Below, in pieces: positions 1-5,531 of a DNA stretch of 12,887 bases; position 1 is the stretch's first letter; every line of letters begins with the position of its first letter. The notes beneath the pieces were generated by a model. It searched no databases and was not told where the DNA came from. It saw only the letters and a program-made list of their open reading frames with translations. Origin of the DNA: CAIKAP01 sp964574605 (GTDB taxonomy: Bacteria; Verrucomicrobiota; Verrucomicrobiia; Palsa-1439); contig CAZNOK010000147.1 in NCBI GenBank assembly GCA_964574605.1, forward strand, positions 1 to 12,887, read 5' to 3'. A program made the position numbers and the translations under genes.

Positions 1-1
1 G

Positions 2-133
2 TATATGAGCGCCTTCTATCGTTACTCGGCGCAACCGCGATTCAACTCCAAGGGACTGCCTCCCTTCAAGAAACCAGCCGGCGATGTGCTGGCCATCGAA
101 GCCGCCCGACTCCTGAATGCGATGGCCAAATAA
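2..133 (+). CDS. C-terminal fragment of an unrecognised protein
   Basis: An open frame enters from the left edge and stops with TAA at 131-133. Only 43 residues are visible, starting YMSAFYRYS and ending ARLLNAMAK. It includes a basic, proline-containing stretch (GLPPFKKPAGD) and then a short probable helix. I do not recognise the family and no catalytic motif can be seen in so short a piece. The next gene starts 2 bases after the stop, so the two are probably co-transcribed and may be translationally coupled. The smooth composition and the immediate junction argue that the frame is real rather than accidental. Its function would have to come from sequence left of the window. Confidence 0.6.
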   Translation, partial: YMSAFYRYSAQPRFNSKGLPPFKKPAGDVLAIEAARLLNAMAK

Positions 134-135
134 TT

Positions 136-1947
136 ATGAAAACGTCCCGACGCGACTTTCTGAGGCAGACCGCGGCTGCTGTTTCGTTCGCCTCAACCGC
201 CCGTCTGTTCGCCTCTGAGCCTGTCAGGACGCCGCGAGCGGGCGTGTCTCCACGCTCGAATCGGCCGGCGTTTCATTCGCGACATATTCCGATTGAACAC
301 TTGAATCTGGACACGCCGATGGGAAGAGATGTGGCGCGGAACGGTTTGTGCGACACGATCAAACCCGACATGCTCAAACGACTCCGCGATTTCGGCGTCG
401 AGTTGATCGAAATGCGCGTTGTGTGGTGGGAGATTGAACCTGCACCGGGGCGTTTTTTCTGGGACCGGACATTGCGCGACATGGACGCTGTGTTGAACGC
501 GGGTTTGAAAGTGGGCTTGATGGCGTGGTTGCATTACCCGCCGGCTTGGTATGACCCCACGGGCGAGCGTCATGCTCGATTCCGCGCCTTGGGCAATAAC
601 GCGGAGTCGAATGTGCTCTCCTTGTGGGACCCCAAGACGGTCGAAACCTATGATCGGCTGTTGGGTATCATCGCCGGGAAACTCAAGGGCCGGCTCAGCT
701 TTGTCTATAACACGATCTCAGGCAGCTATGGCGAAGTGACCTATTCGTTGGGTGCGCGGCATTACAAGTTCTCACCGCAATGCCGCGCCTTGGGGCCGTG
801 GGCTGGCGACCGTTGCGCCCGGTCATCGCTGGCCAAGGAACTTCAGCGGAAGTATGACACCATCGGCGCCTTGAACAAGGCATGGGGGGCGCACGCATCC
901 TCCTTCGAGGACGACTTGATGCCTCGTTCGCCGTTCCCAGAGAACCCCTTGCGGCAACGCGATGATTTCATGCAATGGTGCACGGATTCCGTCATTGACT
1001 TTGCCGACCGGGTCTGCGGGCTTTATCGAACGCATTTCCCCGGCCTGCCCGGCGGATTGCCGGTCGGCTTTGTCGGAGAGAGCATCGCGGTCGGGCAAAT
1101 CAAGAGCCGCGCGGCGAAACTGGCGGCCAAATACGGACTGACAGCACGCTGGACCGGCTGCGCTCATCTCGGCTCATTTGGTCGCAGCCATTTGCCAGCG
1201 CGTCGAATCGCTTCGCCGGCGCATTTCTACGGCGCGCCCTTCGGAACCGAGGCGGCGTTGATCGTCAATGCCGAGAATGCCGCCAATGCGCTGTATGAAT
1301 CCCTGGCCAATGGCGCCTCGATCATCCACGATGATCCGCAAAACATTCTTCGCGCCGCCGACGTTCACGCGGCGTTGCGACCGAAGCTCGTCATAGACCC
1401 GCCGGTCACCCCCGTGGTCGTGTTCTACCCGGTCGAGAGCGAGATGGTACAGATCAAAGAATTCTCGTGGACCGCTCTTGCCGACCGTTGCGCCGAATTC
1501 CGGCGCGTCACCGATTACGATGTCTGTGACAGCATCATGATCGCCGACGGTTACTTGAGGACGAAACGCGACTTGTTTTTTCTGGCGAACGCGCATCTTC
1601 GAGCGGAGACGGCTCAAGCCATCGTCGAGTTCGCCGCCAGTGGCGGGCGCGTATGGCTTCACGACAAAGCCGAGGTGACCGTGCTCCACCAACCGGACAC
1701 GCTGATTGAGTTGGCGGCAAGACGCGGTGTCACGATACGCGATCTCAAGAACGTCGGCTCGACAGGTTTGTATCGCTTTGCCGACGCGCGGCTGACTGGT
1801 CCGCATATCATCCGTGATGTCTTCTCCATTTGCGACAACGGCGAGCCTTGCTATCGCACAATGCACCAACACCACGAGTCCTGCTACTTCCCGAAAAGAC
1901 AACAATTGGAGATTCAGCGCCGCCCTGCCGCCGTCAGCGGCAGTTGA
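136..1947 (+). CDS. Tat-exported GH42-like glycoside hydrolase (putative beta-galactosidase family)
   Basis: This 603-residue protein starts with a Tat signal (twin Arg at 5-6 in SRRDFL, then an Ala-rich segment to about residue 27). Residues about 60-400 look like a GH-A TIM barrel. WWEIEP (97-102) followed by PGRFFWD is the usual early-barrel motif, and KYDTIGALNKAWG (239-251) is very like the GH42 motif K-Y-G-T-I-x-x-L-N-x-A-W-G. Candidate acid/base is Glu200 in GSYGEVTYS and candidate nucleophile is Glu372 in FGTEAAL; both assignments are inference. Residues about 425-530 resemble the GH42 middle (trimerisation, amidotransferase-like) domain: a DYDV-x6-ADGYL stretch (460-473) and GGRVW (503-507). 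The GE-x-x-Y context also recalls GH14 beta-amylases, so substrate is open. The start has no clear Shine-Dalgarno site but lies 2 bases after the preceding stop. The oxidoreductase gene follows after 22 bases. The Cys/His-containing last 40 residues match nothing I know. Confidence 0.78.
   Translation: MKTSRRDFLRQTAAAVSFASTARLFASEPVRTPRAGVSPRSNRPAFHSRHIPIEHLNLDTPMGRDVARNGLCDTIKPDMLKRLRDFGVELIEMRVVWWEIEPAPGRFFWDRTLRDMDAVLNAGLKVGLMAWLHYPPAWYDPTGERHARFRALGNNAESNVLSLWDPKTVETYDRLLGIIAGKLKGRLSFVYNTISGSYGEVTYSLGARHYKFSPQCRALGPWAGDRCARSSLAKELQRKYDTIGALNKAWGAHASSFEDDLMPRSPFPENPLRQRDDFMQWCTDSVIDFADRVCGLYRTHFPGLPGGLPVGFVGESIAVGQIKSRAAKLAAKYGLTARWTGCAHLGSFGRSHLPARRIASPAHFYGAPFGTEAALIVNAENAANALYESLANGASIIHDDPQNILRAADVHAALRPKLVIDPPVTPVVVFYPVESEMVQIKEFSWTALADRCAEFRRVTDYDVCDSIMIADGYLRTKRDLFFLANAHLRAETAQAIVEFAASGGRVWLHDKAEVTVLHQPDTLIELAARRGVTIRDLKNVGSTGLYRFADARLTGPHIIRDVFSICDNGEPCYRTMHQHHESCYFPKRQQLEIQRRPAAVSGS
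1925..1943 (+). other. Small hairpin at the end of the glycosidase gene
   Basis: The arms CTGCCGC (1925-1931) and GCGGCAG (1937-1943) are perfectly complementary around a 5-base loop and end just before the TGA stop. There is no T-run after it, so an intrinsic terminator is unlikely. It could protect a processed mRNA 3' end or be chance in GC-rich coding DNA. Confidence 0.3.
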
Positions 1948-1951
1948 CCAA

Positions 1952-1956
1952 AGGAG
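1952..1956 (+). promoter_or_regulatory. Ribosome binding site that fixes the oxidoreductase start
   Basis: AGGAG within AAAGGAGAAG lies 13 bases before the ATG at 1970. Together with the Tat signal encoded directly after that ATG, it supports 1970 over an in-frame ATG at 1814 that would add 52 non-signal residues overlapping the glycosidase gene. Confidence 0.65.
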
Positions 1957-1969
1957 AAGACAACACACC

Positions 1970-3370
1970 ATGAAAACCACTCGACGCAATTTCCTTCTCG
2001 CCACTGCCGGCGGTGTCCTTGCCGCCGGCACGAACAACACACATGCTGCTGCGGAACGCAAGTTGCCGGTGCTCGCCGAGGCCGACGTTGTCGTCTGCGG
2101 CGGCGGCACGGCGGGCATTTCGGCGGCGTGTTGCGCAGCACGACACGGAGCAAAAGTCATCCTGCTGGAACGCTGGCCGAGTCTCGGCGGTATGGCCACC
2201 AATGCGCTCGTCAATATCTGGCACACCAGCGACCGCAAAAAACAGGTCATCTTCGGTTTCGTGCAGGAAGCCATCGAGCGCGCCGGCAGTTTCATGCAGC
2301 GATACACGGATTATCCGAAACGCTACGAAACGCATCGGTTCGATCCCGAAGGAATGCGCGTCGTGTTCTGGCGGATGCTCAAGGACGCCGGCGTGCGCGT
2401 GATCTGCAACCTCAACGTCGTCGAGTCGCTCGTCGAGAATGGCCGGATGCGAGCTGTCCTCGTGGACACCAAGACCGGTCGCAAACTCGTGCGCGGGAAA
2501 ATCTTCATTGACGCCACCGGTGACGGTGACGTTGCCGCCAACGCAGGCGTGCCGTTCGACTACGGACGTGCCAGCGACGGGCTGGTGCAGGGCATGACGA
2601 TGATGTTCACGTTGCGCGACGTGGACGACAAAGTCGTCAGGGCCGCGAAACCGGAAGTGCGCGAGAAAATGTTCGCCCGCATGAAGGAATTGCGCAATGC
2701 CGGCAAGTTCCCGCAGTTCAACGAGCGCCACGCCTTGTACTTTCTTCGCCACGGCTCAAACAACATCTTTATCAACATGGTTCCCGCCAACGGCAACCCG
2801 CTTGACGAAGAGGAACTGACACGACTCTCGATGGAAGTGCGCGACCACGTGTATCAGATCGTTGACCTCTGGCGTCGCGAGATGCCGGGCTTCGAGAAGG
2901 TGCAAGTAACGCAGATGGGCTACGGTATCGGCGTTCGCGAATCGCGTCGCATCCGCGGCCTCAAGACGCTTGACGCGCAGATGGTCCTGAAAGCCATCAA
3001 GCAACCCGACGCCATCGGTCACGGTTTCTGGATGATTGACATTCACGACCCGAAAGGCACCGGCTACACGACACACAGCGACCAGAAAGCCGACATGATG
3101 GTGCCGTCCGGCGAGAGCTACCACATTCCGCTCGGCATGTGCCTGAACCCGGCGATTCCGAATCTTGGCGTCGTCGGACGTTGCGCGTCCTCAACGCACG
3201 AAGCGCACGCTTCCGTCCGCCTGCAAAGCCATTGCATGGTGATGGGTCAAGGCACCGGCACCTGCGCCGCGCTCGCGCTTGCCGCCGGCGTGGACATGGC
3301 AAAATTCGACATCCGCAAACTGCAAGCGCAATTGCGCAAAGACGGCGTCTATCTGGAAAACGCGCCGTAG
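1970..3370 (+). CDS. Tat-exported FAD-dependent oxidoreductase (FAD_oxidored type)
   Basis: The protein has 466 residues. The N-terminus carries a Tat signal (TRRNFLL, then LATAGGVLAAG) with likely processing near residue 27. A Rossmann FAD-binding site follows at once: beta-strand ADVVVCGGGTAG with the Gly-rich turn at 44-49, and Glu67 in VILLER placed to bind the adenosine ribose. SLGGMATNAL (71-80) and DATGDGDVA (from 181) are hallmarks of the succinate dehydrogenase/fumarate reductase-like flavoprotein group classed as FAD_oxidored (PF12831). The C-terminal part has IPNLGVVGRC followed by a small-residue helix that would close over FAD. These proteins oxidise small organic substrates with bound FAD; the actual substrate cannot be read here. 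Placement 22 bases after an exported glycosidase suggests a sugar or sugar-derived substrate, an inference. No heme or iron-sulphur motif is visible, so the electron acceptor is unknown. It probably shares a transcript with the upstream gene. Confidence 0.85.
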   Translation: MKTTRRNFLLATAGGVLAAGTNNTHAAAERKLPVLAEADVVVCGGGTAGISAACCAARHGAKVILLERWPSLGGMATNALVNIWHTSDRKKQVIFGFVQEAIERAGSFMQRYTDYPKRYETHRFDPEGMRVVFWRMLKDAGVRVICNLNVVESLVENGRMRAVLVDTKTGRKLVRGKIFIDATGDGDVAANAGVPFDYGRASDGLVQGMTMMFTLRDVDDKVVRAAKPEVREKMFARMKELRNAGKFPQFNERHALYFLRHGSNNIFINMVPANGNPLDEEELTRLSMEVRDHVYQIVDLWRREMPGFEKVQVTQMGYGIGVRESRRIRGLKTLDAQMVLKAIKQPDAIGHGFWMIDIHDPKGTGYTTHSDQKADMMVPSGESYHIPLGMCLNPAIPNLGVVGRCASSTHEAHASVRLQSHCMVMGQGTGTCAALALAAGVDMAKFDIRKLQAQLRKDGVYLENAP

Positions 3371-3373
3371 TGG

Positions 3374-3391
3374 AACGGGCGTCCGCCCGTT
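3374..3391 (+). terminator. GC-rich hairpin after the oxidoreductase gene
   Basis: Perfect arms AACGGGCG (3374-3381) and CGCCCGTT (3384-3391) flank a 2-base centre, so the loop is effectively 4 bases. It begins 4 bases after the TAG stop and is followed by TCTCC rather than a T-run. A terminator or mRNA 3'-end stabiliser is plausible; a dispersed REP-like element is the alternative. Confidence 0.45.
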
Positions 3392-3422
3392 TCTCCGGGC
3401 CACAGCATCACCGCCAAACTCC

Positions 3423-3465
3423 GGTGGTTGATATCTCAACCAGAGTGGTTGCAATATCAACCACC
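3423..3465 (+). promoter_or_regulatory. Tandem palindromic operator-like block upstream of the sialidase
   Basis: Two 20-bp palindromes lie side by side. The first is GTGGTTG-ATATCT-CAACCAG (3424-3443) and the second GTGGTTG-CAATAT-CAACCAC (3445-3464). Their starts are 21 bp apart, about two helical turns, which would put two bound dimers on one face of the DNA. The outermost arms GGTGGTTGATAT (3423-3434) and ATATCAACCACC (3454-3465) are also perfect complements, and CAACCA/TGGTTG (3437-3442, 3446-3451) pair inside. The whole block could therefore fold as one nested hairpin. It ends 109 bases before the sialidase ATG. A related site lies at 5405-5422. The most likely role is regulator binding at the sialidase promoter; a hairpin terminator or dispersed repeat is the alternative. 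Confidence 0.6.
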
Positions 3466-3574
3466 TGTTTTCCAGACGGAACAAAACCGGAACACCAGAC
3501 CCATGCCGGTTGGCTGGACAGCCACTTCACGACGATGTCGGGCTGTGTTACAACTCCAGCCATCACTCAGAACC

Positions 3575-5245
3575 ATGAACACAATCATCACTCACATCAT
3601 TCTTGCTGCGGCGTTGTTGTCCGGCGTTGCCGGCGCGCAGCCGGGGCAATGCGTTTTCGTCGAACGTGGCGAGGCGCGGGCGGTGGTTGTCGTGGGAAAT
3701 CCGTGGCAGGCCGGCAAAGGTTGGTTGCAGGGTTCGGGTACAGGCAACTTCCTTAACGCGGCGAAGCTGCTTGGCGAGGGCGACTTTACCATTTCCGCGA
3801 GGTTCAGCTTGCAGGATCTCAACGGCACCGCCGCGTCGTTGGTCTTCGGCGGAAATCATTTCGGCTTCGATGGACGCGGCAACAAGCTGTTCGTCGAGGG
3901 GCCGGACTTTGGCCGCTCGCGCACAATCGGTTCCATCGAAGGACTCATCGCGCCCGGCAAACCGGTCGTCGCGGAGGTGATTCGCGCCGGCGCGAACCTA
4001 ACGTTGCGGCTGGCGGGAAAGGATGTCGCCACGTTCCCGTTCAAGACCAACGCGGTCGGCGTGTTCGGTTTGCGACCGTGGCGGGCTACGATGCGGGTCT
4101 ATGAGTTCGCCGCAACCGGCAAACTCACGGACGGCTTGACGGACCCGCCGACGTATCCCGCTGTCACCGGCTTGCTCGGAAAAACCAATGTCTTCGTCTC
4201 CGGCCAAGGCGGTTATGACACCTATCGCATCCCATCGTTGCTCGTCACGGCACGCGGTTCACTGCTCGCGTTCACCGAGGGCCGCAGGAACAGCAGCAGC
4301 GATACCGGGGACATTGACATGCAGTTGAAACGCAGCACCGACAACGGCGCGACGTGGTCCGCCACGCAGATCGTCTGGGACGACGCCGCGAACGTTTGCG
4401 GCAATCCGTGTCCTGTCGTGGACCAAACCACGGGCACGATCTGGCTGTTGATGACGTGGAACCGCAGCGACGATCCCGAACCGAAGATCATTGAGCAGAC
4501 CAGCAAGGACACACGTCGCGTGTTCGTCACCAGTTCCACCGACGACGGTCTGACGTGGGCGAAGCTGCGCGAGATCACCGCCGATACCAAGCGACCGAAC
4601 TGGACGTGGTACGCCACCGGCCCCGGCGCGGGCATTCAGATCGAGCGTGGTCCGCACAAAGGCCGGCTCGTCATTCCCTGTGACCACATCGAAGCCAGCA
4701 CGAAACGTTATTTCTCGCACGTCATCTACTCTGACGACCACGGCCAGACTTGGAAACTTGGCGGCAGCACACCGCAGGACAAAGTCAACGAGTGCGAAGT
4801 CGTCGAACTCACCGGCAACCGTCTCCTGCTCAACATGCGCAACTACGACAAGTCCCAGCGCACTCGCCAGCAAGCCATCAGCGCCGACGGCGGCCTGACG
4901 TGGGCCGACCAGCGCCACGCGCCCGAACTCATCGAACCAATTTGCCAAGCCAGTATTCGCCGTTACTCGTGGCCCGGTGATGGTCGCAAGAGCGTCATCC
5001 TCTTCTCCAATCCCGCCAGCGACAAACGCAACAAGCTGACCGTTCGCGCCAGCTACGATGAAGGCCGGACATGGCCAGTGTCGCGCCTCCTCGATCCGCG
5101 TCCCAGCGCCTACTCCTGTCTTGCGGTTCTCCCCGACCGGACCATCGCCGTCCTCTACGAAGCCGGCGACAAACGCGCTTACGAGACCATCGTCTTCACG
5201 CGGTTCAACCTCGACTGGCTTGCCAGCGGTCGCGTCTCCAAATAG
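3575..5245 (+). CDS. Secreted exo-alpha-sialidase (GH33-type, BNR repeats)
   Basis: This 556-residue protein should release terminal sialic (nonulosonic) acids from glycans outside the cytoplasm. A Sec signal (MNTIITHIILAAALLSGVAGA) has likely cleavage near residue 21. Residues about 25-185 form a beta-rich N-terminal domain, probably lectin-like. The six-bladed propeller then follows, with YRIP (217-220) and five Asp boxes: STDNGATW (254), STDDGLTW (321), SDDHGQTW (386), SADGGLTW (436) and SYDEGRTW (493). All expected catalytic positions can be placed: Arg218, Arg422 and Arg485 for the carboxylate, Asp243 acid/base, Tyr513 nucleophile and Glu406 partner. Their within-pair spacings equal those I recall for the Micromonospora viridifaciens enzyme (R68/D92, E260/R276, R342/Y370) to within one residue. 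The 3575 start was chosen because the signal peptide begins there; an in-frame ATG at 3428 lies in the palindrome block. No clear Shine-Dalgarno site is present. Exact sialic acid type and linkage are unknown. Confidence 0.92.
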   Translation: MNTIITHIILAAALLSGVAGAQPGQCVFVERGEARAVVVVGNPWQAGKGWLQGSGTGNFLNAAKLLGEGDFTISARFSLQDLNGTAASLVFGGNHFGFDGRGNKLFVEGPDFGRSRTIGSIEGLIAPGKPVVAEVIRAGANLTLRLAGKDVATFPFKTNAVGVFGLRPWRATMRVYEFAATGKLTDGLTDPPTYPAVTGLLGKTNVFVSGQGGYDTYRIPSLLVTARGSLLAFTEGRRNSSSDTGDIDMQLKRSTDNGATWSATQIVWDDAANVCGNPCPVVDQTTGTIWLLMTWNRSDDPEPKIIEQTSKDTRRVFVTSSTDDGLTWAKLREITADTKRPNWTWYATGPGAGIQIERGPHKGRLVIPCDHIEASTKRYFSHVIYSDDHGQTWKLGGSTPQDKVNECEVVELTGNRLLLNMRNYDKSQRTRQQAISADGGLTWADQRHAPELIEPICQASIRRYSWPGDGRKSVILFSNPASDKRNKLTVRASYDEGRTWPVSRLLDPRPSAYSCLAVLPDRTIAVLYEAGDKRAYETIVFTRFNLDWLASGRVSK

Positions 5246-5248
5246 TAG

Positions 5249-5301
5249 TCATCACGCTCCGCGTGATGATGGTGCGGACGTTCCTCACGCGGAGCGTGAG
5301 G
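5249..5301. repeat. REPIN-like inverted pair of hairpins after the sialidase gene
   Basis: The first hairpin pairs TCATCACGC with GCGTGATGA around TCC (5249-5269). The second pairs CCTCACGC with GCGTGAGG around GGA (5283-5301). The 15-base cores TCACGCTCCGCGTGA (5252-5266) and TCACGCGGAGCGTGA (5285-5299) are exact reverse complements, separated by 18 bases. Two REP-like palindromes in opposite orientation is the layout of a REPIN. The pair begins 4 bases after the sialidase stop and could also act as a 3'-end stabiliser or a factor-dependent terminator. No T-run follows. No RAYT transposase is in the window. Confidence 0.55.
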
Positions 5302-5337
5302 AGTACCTTCCTCTCAGACGGATCCCAGAGAAGGGAG

Positions 5338-5365
5338 AATTGCGAACTTCATGAAGTTCGCAATT
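5338..5365. repeat. Perfect 28-bp palindrome (AATTGCGAACTTCA arm)
   Basis: The arm AATTGCGAACTTCA (5338-5351) is followed without any spacer by its exact reverse complement (5352-5365). The match stops abruptly at G/G on both sides. As RNA it would fold as a hairpin with a minimal loop; as DNA it is a two-fold symmetric site. There is no T-run, so it is not a standard terminator. It is either a protein-binding site or a dispersed palindromic repeat. Confidence 0.6.
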
Positions 5366-5404
5366 GGTCCTACCGGTTTCCAAGCCGCACTGCCTCAGGA
5401 AAGA

Positions 5405-5422
5405 TGGTTAACATTTTAACCA
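5405..5422 (+). promoter_or_regulatory. Third copy of the TGGTT-N8-AACCA operator-like site
   Basis: TGGTTAACATTTTAACCA is an 18-bp palindrome with 7-base arms. It keeps the same outer half-sites and the same length as the two sites before the sialidase (3425-3442 and 3446-3463). It lies 109 bases before the ATG of the 5532 gene, the same distance as from the end of the tandem block to the sialidase ATG. A binding site for one shared regulator is the simplest reading. Confidence 0.5.
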
Positions 5423-5454
5423 GTGCTACGGGTGCGCGTTAGGGGCAAAATTTC

Positions 5455-5476
5455 GAAGGGTTAGTTGTAACCTTTC
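5455..5476 (+). promoter_or_regulatory. Imperfect 22-bp palindrome in the promoter region of the 5532 unit
   Basis: GAAGGGTTA (5455-5463) and TAACCTTTC (5468-5476) form an inverted repeat with a single mismatch around GTTG. It reuses the half-site core GGTTA/TAACC of the 5405-5422 site with a shorter centre. An AT-rich TATTTATT (5491-5498) downstream could be a -10 region, but no convincing -35 at normal spacing is seen. Tentative. Confidence 0.35.
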
Positions 5477-5519
5477 GTCGCCGGAGCACGTATTTATTGT
5501 TGGAACAACGCTCAATGCG

Positions 5520-5525
5520 CAGGAG
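5520..5525 (+). promoter_or_regulatory. Ribosome binding site for the 5532 gene
   Basis: CAGGAG ends 6 bases before the ATG at 5532, a near-ideal position, and supports that start. Confidence 0.7.
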
Positions 5526-5531
5526 ATCCAT

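Noticed and set aside
1174..2307. Minus-strand open frame of 377 codons
   Set aside because: It runs antisense across the junction of two recognised genes, with no known motif and no ribosome binding site that I could see.
3428..3574. Upstream in-frame extension of the sialidase
   Set aside because: It would start inside the operator-like palindromes and put 49 non-signal residues before an obvious Sec signal peptide.
5473..5487. TTTCGTCGCCGGAGC, similar to TTTCGTCGCCAGAAC at 11183-11197 (13 of 15 bases)
   Set aside because: A single short near-match in GC-rich DNA. One copy is in a promoter region and the other runs into the 3' end of a gene on the opposite strand, so no common role is evident.
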